64,000 bases of DNA from contig NZ_CP102267.1 of NCBI RefSeq assembly GCF_025148125.1, positions 2,304,501 through 2,368,500 on the forward strand, given 5' to 3'. The notes under the pieces are model-generated. The model saw only the letters and a list, made by a program, of their open reading frames with translations, had not been told where the DNA came from and made no database searches. Within the stretch, counting starts at the first letter, position 1; every line of letters begins with the position of its first letter. The translations under genes were made by a program, and so were the position numbers. Below are positions 1-9,180 of the stretch, in pieces. The DNA comes from Blautia wexlerae DSM 19850. GTDB taxonomy: Bacteria > Bacillota > Clostridia > Lachnospirales > Lachnospiraceae.

Positions 1-764
1 GTGCCTTCCCTCAGAATAATAGGTTCTGTATATACTTTACTCTTTCTGGTAGGTGTGCTTCCATCTAATGTGTAATAAATCTTTTGGCAGTTACCTTCCA
101 GTTTCAGAGTCTGCGTTGTAGTATAGGTTCCGGGGGCAGGATTTGATACAGGTGTTTCGCAGATATATTCTGCGCAGGCATTCTGCACCTCTCTGTCAGC
201 AGATTTCAGGATCAGTCTGACTTCGTTGGTCTTTCCCTCCTGTGTAAGAAGCTTCACATACTCTTTATATATTCCTGTTCCCGCAGTTTTGTTCTGGATA
301 AACGGGCGCAAAACAAGAAGTGCAGATCGTTTATCGCCTGATTTCTCCATACTTTTGGCCAGAAGAAGATTGGCGGCTTCATTTTTGGGATTTTTATCCA
401 GAGCATTTTCTGCAATCCGCTGTGCTTCTTCATAGTTTTGCTGTGCATATTGTTTTTTTGCTCTGGAATATAAGGCAGAAAAAGTATTTAACTGTCGATA
501 ACAAAAGAACCCCAGCAGTGTCGCCGCACACAGAAGCAGACATAGAAGCTGTTTTCTGCTGAATTTCAGCTTTCTTCTTTTTGGATGTTTGAAATATTTT
601 ATAATTTCTGTTTTCTGTTTTTTTTCGGATGGGCGGTTCTGCTGCTCCTTTTTCATCAGAGTTTCCACTGTGCTGAATTCTCTTACCCAGGGTATCTCCG
701 CAAGGCAGTAGGGGCAGTACAGAGAGCCTTTTTCCACCTCTTTATGACATTTAGGACATTTCAT
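1..764 (-). CDS. Zinc-ribbon/TPR membrane protein, C-terminus outside window
   Basis: About 254 codons are visible and the frame runs off the left edge without a stop. The ATG follows GAGGACTGTCT, a weak Shine-Dalgarno, 13 bases after the ftsK stop, so it is probably the last gene of an ftsK transcript. Domains in order: zinc ribbon with Cys3, Cys6, Cys17, Cys20; a basic linker; one membrane segment at about residues 72-89; a TPR-like stretch (about 97-165, YEEAQRIAENALDKNP); and from about residue 205 a chitobiase/hexosaminidase C-terminal-like module with IYYTLDGSTPT. This architecture is common in clostridial zinc-ribbon proteins, with the C-terminal modules probably outside the membrane. 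Substrate and role are unknown. Confidence 0.8.
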   Translation of the reverse strand, partial: MKCPKCHKEVEKGSLYCPYCLAEIPWVREFSTVETLMKKEQQNRPSEKKQKTEIIKYFKHPKRRKLKFSRKQLLCLLLCAATLLGFFCYRQLNTFSALYSRAKKQYAQQNYEEAQRIAENALDKNPKNEAANLLLAKSMEKSGDKRSALLVLRPFIQNKTAGTGIYKEYVKLLTQEGKTNEVRLILKSADREVQNACAEYICETPVSNPAPGTYTTTQTLKLEGNCQKIYYTLDGSTPTRKSKVYTEPIILREG

Positions 765-777
765 AGACAGTCCTCAC

Positions 778-3477
778 TTACTGATTTTCCAGATAATTCT
801 GAAACTCCTCCATAGACATAAGAACTTTTCTCGGTTTTGTTCCCTCTTCCGGTCCCACTACACCTGCGTCGCAGAGCTGATCCATGATTCTTGCCGCTCT
901 GTTGAAACCAATCTTAAACATTCTCTGCAGCATGCCAATAGAAGCTTTCTCTTTCTCTATGATAAACTTACCTGCTTCTTCAAAATGGATGTCCCTTTCA
1001 TCTCCGGACATACCTGTTGTTACAGGAGAATTTACCTGCTGCTCGATCTGTTGGTTATACTGGACACCCGGATTTTTATCTGCAAGAAATTCAACCACAG
1101 CACTTACCTCATCATCAGATACAAATGCACCCTGAAGTCTTGCAGGCTTCTGATATCCCTGAGGATAAAAGAGCATATCACCTTTTCCAAGAAGCTTCTC
1201 GGCTCCGTTCATATCCAGAATTGTCCTGGAATCCACACCGGAAGATACAGAGAAAGCAATTCTGGAAGGCATATTCGCCTTGATCAGACCGGTGATAACA
1301 TTTACAGACGGTCTCTGTGTGGCAATGATCAGATGGATACCTGCCGCACGTGCAAGCTGGGCCAGGCGACAGATAGCATCCTCCACCTCTCCGGGCGCAA
1401 CCATCATAAGGTCTGCAAGCTCATCCACGATGATCACGATCTGCGGCATTTTTACAGGTTCTTCTTCAGCTCCTGCCGCCTTGATCTGCTCTGCTTTTCT
1501 ATTATATTCATCCAGATTACGGACACCGTACTCCGCAAATGTATTGTAACGGTTTGTCATCTCCTGTACTGCCCAGTTTAATGCGCCTGCTGCTTTCTTC
1601 GGATCTGTCACAACCGGAATAAACAAATGTGGAATTCCATTATACACACTGAGCTCTACTACTTTAGGATCGATCATGATAAGCTTTACTTCATCCGGAT
1701 TTGCCTTGTACAGGATACTGATAATAAGTGTATTGATACATACTGATTTGCCTGAACCGGTTGCACCTGCGATGAGAAGATGTGGCATTTTGGCAATATC
1801 CGCAACTACAGTCTTACCTGCAATATCCTTTCCTACTGCAAAAGAAAGTTTGGATTTTGCCTTCTGAAATTCTTCTGACTGGAGCAGATCTCTGAGCATA
1901 ACCGTACTGTTCTCTTTATTGGGAACCTCAATGCCCACTGCTGCTTTGCCGGGGATCGGTGCTTCAATACGGATATCAGGAGTGGCAAGATTCAGTTTGA
2001 TGTCATCTGCAAGACCTACAATTTTGCTGACCTTCACTCCCATCTCGGGCTGAAGTTCATAACGGGTAACTGTTGGTCCGCAGCTCACATTAGTGACAGT
2101 CACGTTCACGCCGAAATTGTGAAGTACTTCCTGGAGTTTTTTTGCAGTCTTACGCAGATAGGCATCAGAATCCCCCTGAGCTTTGCTGCTTCCTTTCTTC
2201 AGCAGATTTAAGGCTGGAAATTTATATTCTTTTTTTACGGCTGCTTCCTGTCGGGTGATCTCATGCTGAATGTTTACAATTCCGCTCTGTATCTCCTTTT
2301 CAGAAGATTTGGGGTTTTTCGAAGGCGGCCGCACTGCCTTCTCATCCTGAAAAGGGGGCAGATCTTCCTCCGGTTCTGAAACCACAGATTTCTTCCGGTC
2401 AGTGACAGCATCTTCAAATGGAAGGTCTTCCTGCTGTTGTGATTCATTATCTGCCTCGTATGTATCCGGGGATGTATCCGCTCTGTGAATCTCAAAATTC
2501 ATCGGAGCATCGATGTATGGTTTATTATCCGCATCATCAGAGGATTTAATCCCTGTGTTCTCGGTATTCTCCGCAGCTTCGGCTGTTTCTGCTGCTGCTT
2601 TATCTGTATCTGCTGCTTTTTTCAGAAGTTTCCCCTTTTTCTTTGGCTTCTGTTCAGAATAGCCTGCCAGCTTGGTTCCTTCCAGAAAGCCGCCTTTTTT
2701 CATTTTTTTTGCTTCCGAAGGATCCATGAGAAAGTCATCATCTGAAAATTCATCATCGCCAATTTCTTCCTCCAGTCTGCGGACTCTTTCTTCACACCGC
2801 TGTTCTCTTATAAGCTGACGTTCTCTGGCACGTTCTTCTCTATATCGCTCACGTTCAGGCTGCCCCTGCATATAGCGCATATGTCTGTCTTTTACAAAAT
2901 CACACACCTTTATAACCAGCCGCGTTACAAAATCAAGCAGAGAGCGCTGTGTGATAATGATCATACATACAACAAATGCCAGTATAATGATCACATATCC
3001 GCCGATAGTTCCAAAAGCAGATGTGACAGAAATACAGATCGCTCCTCCGATCAGACCACCGCCTGTTTTATAATCTGCGCTTAAAGCATAATAATCCAGC
3101 AAAGTTGTACTCTGCATATATCCGTCTGTGAGAAGCTGCGCTGCCCCACACAGAAACAGAAACATCACAAACGCCGCTGCAAGTTTCTTATATGCCAGCC
3201 GGTTTGTTTTATTGATCAGAATAAATGCTGATTCAAGGAAAAATACGATTGGAAACAGATATGCCATCAATCCCATCAGTCCGAAACAGAAATTACTGAT
3301 CGCATCTCCCACAAAACCACCTGCTCCAAAATTGCTTGCCATCAGGATCACACATGCGGCCAAAATCACAAATAATATGATTTCTGTCTGAAATCTGCCG
3401 ACTTCCTGTTCCATTGCTGTCTTCTTTTTTGTATTTCTTCCCGAATGCCCGGTATTCTTACTCTTTGATGCTGCCAT
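778..3477 (-). CDS. ftsK: DNA translocase FtsK/SpoIIIE
   Basis: A 899-residue ATP-driven double-stranded DNA pump that clears chromosome from the division or sporulation septum. Four membrane segments lie within residues 30-180. A charged, low-complexity linker follows (about 205-430). The RecA-like motor has Walker A GATGSGKS at about 571-578 and a Walker B with IVIIVDELADLMM. The C-terminal gamma winged helix (about 835-899, FKIGFNRAARIMDQL) reads polar KOPS/SRS sequences in this family. The length fits SpoIIIE-type proteins. GGAGGGG sits just upstream of the ATG. Whether it acts in vegetative division, sporulation or both cannot be told from sequence. Confidence 0.95.
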   Translation of the reverse strand: MAASKSKNTGHSGRNTKKKTAMEQEVGRFQTEIILFVILAACVILMASNFGAGGFVGDAISNFCFGLMGLMAYLFPIVFFLESAFILINKTNRLAYKKLAAAFVMFLFLCGAAQLLTDGYMQSTTLLDYYALSADYKTGGGLIGGAICISVTSAFGTIGGYVIIILAFVVCMIIITQRSLLDFVTRLVIKVCDFVKDRHMRYMQGQPERERYREERARERQLIREQRCEERVRRLEEEIGDDEFSDDDFLMDPSEAKKMKKGGFLEGTKLAGYSEQKPKKKGKLLKKAADTDKAAAETAEAAENTENTGIKSSDDADNKPYIDAPMNFEIHRADTSPDTYEADNESQQQEDLPFEDAVTDRKKSVVSEPEEDLPPFQDEKAVRPPSKNPKSSEKEIQSGIVNIQHEITRQEAAVKKEYKFPALNLLKKGSSKAQGDSDAYLRKTAKKLQEVLHNFGVNVTVTNVSCGPTVTRYELQPEMGVKVSKIVGLADDIKLNLATPDIRIEAPIPGKAAVGIEVPNKENSTVMLRDLLQSEEFQKAKSKLSFAVGKDIAGKTVVADIAKMPHLLIAGATGSGKSVCINTLIISILYKANPDEVKLIMIDPKVVELSVYNGIPHLFIPVVTDPKKAAGALNWAVQEMTNRYNTFAEYGVRNLDEYNRKAEQIKAAGAEEEPVKMPQIVIIVDELADLMMVAPGEVEDAICRLAQLARAAGIHLIIATQRPSVNVITGLIKANMPSRIAFSVSSGVDSRTILDMNGAEKLLGKGDMLFYPQGYQKPARLQGAFVSDDEVSAVVEFLADKNPGVQYNQQIEQQVNSPVTTGMSGDERDIHFEEAGKFIIEKEKASIGMLQRMFKIGFNRAARIMDQLCDAGVVGPEEGTKPRKVLMSMEEFQNYLENQ

Positions 3478-3519
3478 TCTAAGGCTCCCCTCCTTGATCT
3501 TCTCGTAAATATCTTCCCT

Positions 3520-4398
3520 TTACAGGGCAAAATTTAATGCCAGTGTAATAATACCGACTATAAATGAATAATATGCAAAATAGCGTAATTTTACATTCTG
3601 AGTCATGGCTATTGTATTTCGGATAACAAGACATCCCGCAAAACCGGCGATGATCATTGCAAATACATAGGTAAACCCAAGTCCTGCCGTCATTTCAGAA
3701 GCACCAAAATTTCCGATTTCCGTAAAAAAAGCACCTATGATAGCAGGCAGACTCATAAAAACAGAAAAACGAACCGCAAATTTGCGGTTATATCCGCATA
3801 ACAGTGCAGCACATAACGTAAATCCCATTCTGGAAATCCCCGGAAAGACAGCAAGCCCCTGACAAATTCCAATCCACATGGCGCTGTCATAAGAAGCCTC
3901 TCTCGGTCCCTTTTTTCCACCGGATTTATTCAGATCTGTTACCAGAAGAAATACGCCTGTAAGTAAAAATCCGATTCCCGGAACAATCTGAGAGTCCGCG
4001 GCCAGAAGAGCCAGCCGTTTTCCTGTAAGTCCCAGAAGTGCTGTTGGGATCATGGAAATCACAAGAAGTGCACCTGTTTTCCGATATGTTCCGGTGACTA
4101 TTCTGGCATAGCCCAAACTTTCCCCTGTCTTCTTGTTATGGATATATAGATTCAGATTACCGATCATATCCATAAACATCCCCAGAAGTCCCAGTCCGAT
4201 TTTTTTTAAATCTTTGCGGAACAAAAATATAATTGCTGCCGCACTTCCAAGATGGAGCATCGTTTCTGACAGCAATCCGGTTTCGTGACCGATTCCCATA
4301 TATTGTTCCAATATGCATAAATGTCCCAGGCTGCTGACAGGAAGAAATTCCGTCACAGCCTGAATGACAGCCAAAAATATCAAATATACAACGATCAT
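3520..4398 (-). CDS. uppP: Undecaprenyl-diphosphatase UppP/BacA family
   Basis: Polytopic membrane phosphatase of 292 residues that recycles undecaprenyl pyrophosphate to the monophosphate carrier used for peptidoglycan and other wall polymers. The N-terminal signature VIQAVTEFLPVSSLGH matches the family E/QxxxE motif. The second signature is FPGISRMG, a variant of PGxSRSG. About eight hydrophobic segments are visible. I chose the ATG with AGGA nine bases upstream; an in-frame TTG nine codons earlier lies only about ten bases downstream of the -10 box and would leave almost no leader. The gene is 42 bases upstream of ftsK and has its own strong promoter. Confidence 0.88.
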   Translation of the reverse strand: MIVVYLIFLAVIQAVTEFLPVSSLGHLCILEQYMGIGHETGLLSETMLHLGSAAAIIFLFRKDLKKIGLGLLGMFMDMIGNLNLYIHNKKTGESLGYARIVTGTYRKTGALLVISMIPTALLGLTGKRLALLAADSQIVPGIGFLLTGVFLLVTDLNKSGGKKGPREASYDSAMWIGICQGLAVFPGISRMGFTLCAALLCGYNRKFAVRFSVFMSLPAIIGAFFTEIGNFGASEMTAGLGFTYVFAMIIAGFAGCLVIRNTIAMTQNVKLRYFAYYSFIVGIITLALNFAL

Positions 4399-4436
4399 AG
4401 AACTGATTCCTTTTTGTTTCTCCAAAATTGTGGTTT

Positions 4437-4465
4437 ATTATAGCACACTCAGAAAGGCTTTACAA
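4437..4465 (-). promoter_or_regulatory. Sigma-A promoter of uppP
   Basis: On the minus strand, TTGTAA and TATAAT are separated by exactly 17 bases. The predicted start lies about 30 bases before the chosen uppP ATG. Confidence 0.75.
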
Positions 4466-4506
4466 TAAAAAGCCCCCTGACTGTCATGTTCACAACGTAG
4501 CCAAAA

Positions 4507-4651
4507 GTTACTGTTCACTCCGTTCCCAGCAACACGCTTCGCGATGCACAGAATTTATGCTAATCGCATAAATTCGCGCAGTATGTCTCGGGTTTTCTGT
4601 GACCTTCGCTCACAAAAAACACCTCGCGGGATATTACCAGTGAACAGTAAC
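4507..4651. repeat. GTTACTGTTCACT-ended structured repeat, copy 1
   Basis: A 145 bp intergenic element bounded by the perfect inverted repeat GTTACTGTTCACT / AGTGAACAGTAAC. Inside are two smaller hairpins (AATTTATGC..GCATAAATT and TGTGA..TCACA) separated by the linkers GTATGTCTCGGG and ACACCTCGCGGGATA. A near-identical copy is at 9012-9157 and a rearranged inverted copy at 7211-7350. It ends 9 bases from the stop of the YihY gene. It has no coding capacity. It behaves like a MITE or REP-type palindromic repeat; the mobilising enzyme is not identified. Confidence 0.85.
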
Positions 4652-4660
4652 AGCCAAATT

Positions 4661-5557
4661 TCATTCATTTTCCTGCTGTTTTTTTTCTTTTTCATGTGCC
4701 AGCAGTTCCTGTACCGATTTATGTGCAATCCGGAATTCTTTTTCAAAATAAGCATTGATCTCTGCACCGTATAACAGAAGATTCATACAGATATACAACC
4801 ACACCATGACCATGATGATCGTCGCAAGGTTTCCGTACATATTACTGAACCCCGGAAAAATCTCAAAATAAAAAGAGAATCCGTATGAAAATATCGACCA
4901 TGCAACTGCTATGATCAAGGCTCCGGGAATCTGGCTTTTGAATGTGGCTTTTCTGTTCGGAAGAACCTTATACAACATAAGAAAAACCAGAAACAACACA
5001 CCAAATACCAACAGTGCTCTTGCCCCCAGTATTTTTCCCAGAACTCTTCCAAGAAAAGGAATATATCTTGATACAGCTTTCTGTATTTCGTTTCCGAGTA
5101 CAAGCATAAGCAGAGACACGATTACCGCAATCACCAGTGATAAAGTATAGAATACTGCATAAATTCTGGTTAACAGCCAGTTACGGGTTTCTTTTACGTG
5201 ATAAATGGTATTTAATCCATTGATGATAGACTGCATTCCTTTTCCGGCAGACCACAGTGCCACAATTGCTGACAAAGGGACAATTGCAGTACTTCTTTTG
5301 TATACATCTACCACGATTCCCAGAACAAAACTCTGCAGATTCTCCGGAATAAAAGCAACAATCGCATCCCTGACTACATTATAGGTCAGAGGTGTATACC
5401 GTACCAGTGTAGTCAGAAACAGAATACAGGGAATAAAAGACATGATCAGAAAATACGCTGCCTGTGTCGCATAAGCTCCTACGTGATCTCCGGATACACG
5501 TTCCATAAACCCGAATAAAAGCCCTGTAACAGACCGGGTTTTATTTTTCTTTTTCAT
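4661..5557 (-). CDS. YihY/BrkB family inner-membrane protein
   Basis: A 298-residue polytopic protein of the YihY/virulence factor BrkB family, once called ribonuclease BN by mistake. The family signature HVGAYATQAAYFLIMSFIP is near the N-terminus. About six membrane segments follow, with GNLATIIMVMVWLYICMNLLLYGAEINA near the end (written here as GNLATIIMVMVWLYI then CMNLLLYGAEINA). The C-terminus is charged. I chose the second of two Met codons because GGAG lies seven bases before it; the first Met, four codons upstream, has no ribosome site. Molecular function is unknown. It is flanked downstream by repeat copy 1. Confidence 0.85.
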   Translation of the reverse strand: MKKKNKTRSVTGLLFGFMERVSGDHVGAYATQAAYFLIMSFIPCILFLTTLVRYTPLTYNVVRDAIVAFIPENLQSFVLGIVVDVYKRSTAIVPLSAIVALWSAGKGMQSIINGLNTIYHVKETRNWLLTRIYAVFYTLSLVIAVIVSLLMLVLGNEIQKAVSRYIPFLGRVLGKILGARALLVFGVLFLVFLMLYKVLPNRKATFKSQIPGALIIAVAWSIFSYGFSFYFEIFPGFSNMYGNLATIIMVMVWLYICMNLLLYGAEINAYFEKEFRIAHKSVQELLAHEKEKKQQENE

Positions 5558-5705
5558 ATATGTCTCCATTCTGTTATTTTACAGCAGTCATTTTAGATAA
5601 TGCATTTATGGTGATTGCTGTAATTATAAAGATAACTGTTTCGAATATCTCTGTTTACTATCATACCATGAAACTGCCGTTATGACAAACATGAATTATG
5701 GATAA

Positions 5706-5759
5706 TAAAATCCGGTTCTTTTCATGCTGGAACGCTGTAGATATGAAAAAAACCGGATC
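5706..5759 (-). terminator. Terminator after galM
   Basis: On the minus strand the arms ATCCGGTT and AACCGGAT, extended by partly complementary TTTTTCAT/ATGAAAAG, enclose a loop and are followed by TTTTATT. It sits 30 bases after the galM stop. Confidence 0.7.
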
Positions 5760-5788
5760 AATATGTAATTAGTTTTATGGTCAGATTT

Positions 5789-6850
5789 TTACTTTCTGAT
5801 GTAGAAATGATAAGCAGTCACAGAATCATACTGTTCACCTGCATTAAGAATCGGGGAGTGGAAATCTTCAACATTGACCGCATTCGGTTCAACCTGCGTT
5901 TCCAGACAGAAAGCATCCCGCTTATTGTAAGTATGACCATTTTTACCATGTTCATTTTCGACAAAATTTGCTGCGTAAAACTGTACACATGGACAGTCGG
6001 AAGTGACATCCATGGCAATTCCGGTTTTATCACTGTATGCGGTTGCGATTAGTCTTCTGTTTCCTTTTGCATAATTGTCTGTCACATAATTGTGGTCATA
6101 TCCGCCTGTGAATTTCAGCTGCTCAAATTCTGCTTCAATATCCTGCCCGATCTGTTTGGCAGTTCTGAAATCCATGGGAGTCCCTGCAACTTCCTCATAC
6201 ACTCCTGTAGGAATGGAATGACTGTCGGCTACAGGTGTATAATATTTTGCATGGATTGTAAGATACTGATCCATGGCGGTTCCGCTTCCCTCACCATTCA
6301 GATTGAAATAAGAATGATTTGTCATATTGGCAACTGTCGGCTCATCGCAGATTCCCTGATAATGGATCCTCAGTTCGTTGTCTTCCGTAAACTCATATTT
6401 TACAGACACATCAAATTCTCCCGGGAAACCATTCTCGCCATCCGGACTTATACGGTTAAATATAACACTGTTTTTATCATCGGAAATCTCAGCCACTTTC
6501 CAGAGCTTTTTTTCAAATCCGTCAGGACCGCTGTGAAGATTATTGTCATTCTCATTCTGAGCAAGAACTACTTCTTTGCCATTGACAGAGAATTTCGCAC
6601 CGCCGATGCGGTTTCCGTTTCTGCCGATGGTTGAACCGAAAAAGCATCCATTTACTTCATAAGATGCCAGATCATCATATCCAAGTACTACGTCTGTTAA
6701 AGTACCATCTTTATCAGGTACGCAGACCTTAACCAGGATTGCTCCAAAATCTGTCACTTCCGCATATGCCCCGGATTTGTTTTCCAGATGAAAAATTTTT
6801 ACTGTTTCCCCAGTCTGTAATACACCGAACTTTCTTTCAGAAACACCCAT
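5789..6850 (-). CDS. galM: Aldose 1-epimerase (mutarotase)
   Basis: A 353-residue cytosolic mutarotase that interconverts alpha and beta anomers of galactose or glucose, feeding the Leloir pathway. Family landmarks are GSTIGRNGNRI, NNLHSGPDGFEKKLW, the histidine of NHSYFNLNG, DHNYV, and a C-terminal ETQVEPNAVN carrying the catalytic Glu region. I chose the ATG nine bases after GGGAGG; an in-frame TTG three codons upstream abuts the Shine-Dalgarno and is unlikely. No other galactose gene is adjacent, so the substrate is inferred from the family only. Confidence 0.92.
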   Translation of the reverse strand: MGVSERKFGVLQTGETVKIFHLENKSGAYAEVTDFGAILVKVCVPDKDGTLTDVVLGYDDLASYEVNGCFFGSTIGRNGNRIGGAKFSVNGKEVVLAQNENDNNLHSGPDGFEKKLWKVAEISDDKNSVIFNRISPDGENGFPGEFDVSVKYEFTEDNELRIHYQGICDEPTVANMTNHSYFNLNGEGSGTAMDQYLTIHAKYYTPVADSHSIPTGVYEEVAGTPMDFRTAKQIGQDIEAEFEQLKFTGGYDHNYVTDNYAKGNRRLIATAYSDKTGIAMDVTSDCPCVQFYAANFVENEHGKNGHTYNKRDAFCLETQVEPNAVNVEDFHSPILNAGEQYDSVTAYHFYIRK

Positions 6851-6896
6851 TGTTTCCAACCTCCCGTATCATAAAATAATATTAAATCCAAAAGAT

Positions 6897-7125
6897 AATA
6901 AAAAAGAGCCTCTCTACGGCTCATTTTTACAGTTCCCGAAATGCCGTTCCCTTCCCATTGACGCCTAGCCATAGCTAGGTGGGTATCCTCAACAGACCTT
7001 CTGTCTTCCGCTGCATAATGACGGCCTGACATCCGGCCTGCGATGTTGGGTTCCCGTTAAAGTCGATGTAGGTTCAAAAAAAGAAGGGGCCTCGTACATT
7101 TCAGGATATTCACTGTTTTTAACTG
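6897..7125 (-). ncRNA. ssrS: Probable 6S RNA
   Basis: A promoter-to-terminator unit of about 230 bases with no open frame. It starts about seven bases after a consensus sigma-A promoter and ends at the stem GAGCC..GGCTC followed by TTTTTTATT. The interior is strongly self-complementary, including GGCC..GGCC and CCTAGC..GCTAGG hairpins near a CAATGGG segment. Similar CCTAGC and CAATGGG words occur, as I recall, in Bacillus 6S RNA. 6S RNA binds sigma-A RNA polymerase and mimics an open promoter. Identification is from recall plus gene structure, not an alignment; another structured small RNA is possible. Confidence 0.55.
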
Positions 7126-7131
7126 ATTTTT

Positions 7132-7160
7132 ATTATACTCCAGTATATGTTCTTTTTCAA
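7132..7160 (-). promoter_or_regulatory. Promoter of the 6S-like RNA
   Basis: TTGAAA and TATAAT on the minus strand with a 17-base spacer. No coding frame follows, which supports a dedicated RNA gene. Confidence 0.75.
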
Positions 7161-7210
7161 CATAAAATGTAGAATTAATTATATTTTTTATAATATGGAG
7201 ATTATCGGTT

Positions 7211-7350
7211 AATGTTCACACACCACTATCCCGCGAGGTGTTTTGGCATGAATATGCCAAAATCCCGAGACATACAAGCCAAAATTCCATTGCCGCAGGC
7301 AATCTGGAATGAATTTTGGCTACGTTACTGTGAACGGAGTGAACAGTAAC
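7211..7350. repeat. GTTACTGTTCACT-ended structured repeat, copy 3 (inverted)
   Basis: Read on the minus strand this begins GTTACTGTTCACTCCGTTCAC and ends near ATAGTGGTGTGTGAAC. It keeps the linkers GTATGTCTCGGG and ACACCTCGCGGGATA of copies 1 and 2. The two internal stems differ completely in sequence yet still pair (CCAAAATTCATTCC.. with GGAATTTTGG; TTTTGGCAT.. with ATGCCAAAA). It ends two bases from the thrC stop. Confidence 0.8.
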
Positions 7351-7352
7351 GA

Positions 7353-8843
7353 TTATCGGATTCCAAGGATATCTTTTACTGCCTTTGGCATATCCGGCGC
7401 ATCTACCACCCGGTTATGAAGCACCGGTGCTGTGCGGATCGTCTCAACTGCCTGTGGAAGTTTCACTCCGGAAAGCGCACTCAGTTCATCAGCCAATGCA
7501 AAATCATCCTTACCGTCTGTATCTGCTCCAAGTGCTTCCATTACACTTCTTGTAAATTTATATGGGCTTGCTGTGGATGCAATGACAGTTGGTGTGGTAT
7601 CATTGGTATCTTTTACATATTTGTCATAAACACCTGCTGCAACTGCAGTATGGGTATCTATCACATAATGACTGTCTTTGAAGATTTCTGCGATTGTTTT
7701 TGCTGTTTCGTCTTCTGTACAGTAATTGCCATAGAAGTCTGCAAGCTGTGCCTTCATGTCTTCTGTGATGGTATACTCGCCGCCTGCAGTAAGAGACTGC
7801 ATCAGCTCTGCACATTTTTTTGCATCACCGCCTGCGATACGGTAGATCAGACGTTCCAGATTGCTGGAGATCAGAATATCCATGGACGGTGAGGTTGTAA
7901 GGATAAAGTCACGCTTTCTGTCATAAGTTCCTGTACGGAAGAAATCATACAGAACCTTGTTATCATTGGAGGCACAGATAAGTTTGTGAACCGGAAGTCC
8001 CATCTGTTTTGCATAATAAGCAGCCAGGATATTTCCAAAGTTTCCGGTAGGTACTACCACATTGATCTCCTGACCGTCTTTGATCTTGCCCTGACGTACA
8101 AGTGATGCATATGCATATACATAATAAACGATCTGCGGTACCAGACGTCCGATATTGATAGAGTTCGCAGATGAGAACTGATATCCTGCAGCATCAAGTT
8201 CTGCTTCCAGTTCCTTATCATTGAACATTTTCTTTACGGCAGTCTGTGCATCGTCAAAGTTTCCGGTAATTCCCACAACATATGTATTGTTGCCTTTCTG
8301 AGTTACCATCTGTTTCTCCTGGATAGGACTTACACCATGTTTCGGATAGAAAACGATGATCTTGGTTCCCGGAACATCTGCAAATCCGGCCATTGCCGCT
8401 TTACCTGTATCTCCGGAAGTAGCGGTAAGAATAACAATCTCATTTTTTACCTGATTCTTCTTAGCAGCTGTAGTCATAAGATGTGGAAGAATTGATAATG
8501 CCATATCCTTAAACGCAATGGTCGCACCATGATACAGCTCAAGGAAATAAGCTCCGTCTGCTTCATGAAGCGGTGCAATCTCTTTTGTATCAAATTTTTC
8601 ATCATAGGCATTGTTGATGCAGTTCTTTAATTCTTCTTCTGTAAAATCAGTAAGGAAACATTTCATTACTTCATATGCTGTCTCCTGATAGCTCATCTTT
8701 GCCAGCTCATCCATTGGGACATCCAGCTTCGGAATCTCTGTCGGCACAAATAAGCCGCCATCCTCAGAAAGCCCCTTTAAAATAGCCATAGAAGCTGTTA
8801 CGGTTTCTTCTTTTCCTCTTGTGCTTTTGTATAATACCTGCAT
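7353..8843 (-). CDS. thrC: Threonine synthase
   Basis: A 496-residue PLP enzyme converting O-phosphohomoserine to threonine and phosphate. The cofactor lysine is in ATIAFKDMALSILPHL. The phosphate-binding loop TATSGDTGKAA and the region NSINIGRLVPQ are typical of the longer, fungal/proteobacterial-type ThrC. AGGAAATATC precedes the ATG. It stands alone, with repeats on both sides, and no other threonine pathway gene is adjacent. Confidence 0.95.
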   Translation of the reverse strand: MQVLYKSTRGKEETVTASMAILKGLSEDGGLFVPTEIPKLDVPMDELAKMSYQETAYEVMKCFLTDFTEEELKNCINNAYDEKFDTKEIAPLHEADGAYFLELYHGATIAFKDMALSILPHLMTTAAKKNQVKNEIVILTATSGDTGKAAMAGFADVPGTKIIVFYPKHGVSPIQEKQMVTQKGNNTYVVGITGNFDDAQTAVKKMFNDKELEAELDAAGYQFSSANSINIGRLVPQIVYYVYAYASLVRQGKIKDGQEINVVVPTGNFGNILAAYYAKQMGLPVHKLICASNDNKVLYDFFRTGTYDRKRDFILTTSPSMDILISSNLERLIYRIAGGDAKKCAELMQSLTAGGEYTITEDMKAQLADFYGNYCTEDETAKTIAEIFKDSHYVIDTHTAVAAGVYDKYVKDTNDTTPTVIASTASPYKFTRSVMEALGADTDGKDDFALADELSALSGVKLPQAVETIRTAPVLHNRVVDAPDMPKAVKDILGIR

Positions 8844-8871
8844 GATATTTCCTGCCTTTCCAAAGTTATTC

Positions 8872-8919
8872 GTAACTGTTCAGTATATTGGCAGTAATAA
8901 TAAACCGCTGAACAGTTAC
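8872..8919. repeat. Short hairpin related to the GTTACTGTTCACT family
   Basis: GTAACTGTTCAG and CTGAACAGTTAC form a 12 bp stem around a 24-base loop, 28 bases upstream of thrC. The arm resembles the ends of the larger repeats but the internal linkers are absent. Confidence 0.6.
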
Positions 8920-9011
8920 AGTTATTCATTTCGCCAATTGAGCACATTATAGCATATACTTTAGCAAAATACTATCCTAAATTATTTCTCTTTTTCTATC
9001 TTTTTATGATT

Positions 9012-9157
9012 GATTACTGTTCACTCTGTTCACAGCAACACGCTTCGCGATGCACAGAATTTATGCTAATCGCATAAATTCGCGCAGTATGTCTTGGTTT
9101 TTCTGTGACCTTCGCTCACAAAAAACACCTCGCGGGATATTTCCAGTGAACAGTATC
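9012..9157. repeat. GTTACTGTTCACT-ended structured repeat, copy 2
   Basis: A 146 bp near-identical copy of the element at 4507-4651 in the same orientation, with ends GATTACTGTTCACT and AGTGAACAGTATC. A few substitutions are visible (for example GTCTTGG for GTCTCGG). Confidence 0.85.
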
Positions 9158-9180
9158 TATGATCGATTACTATAAATCAA

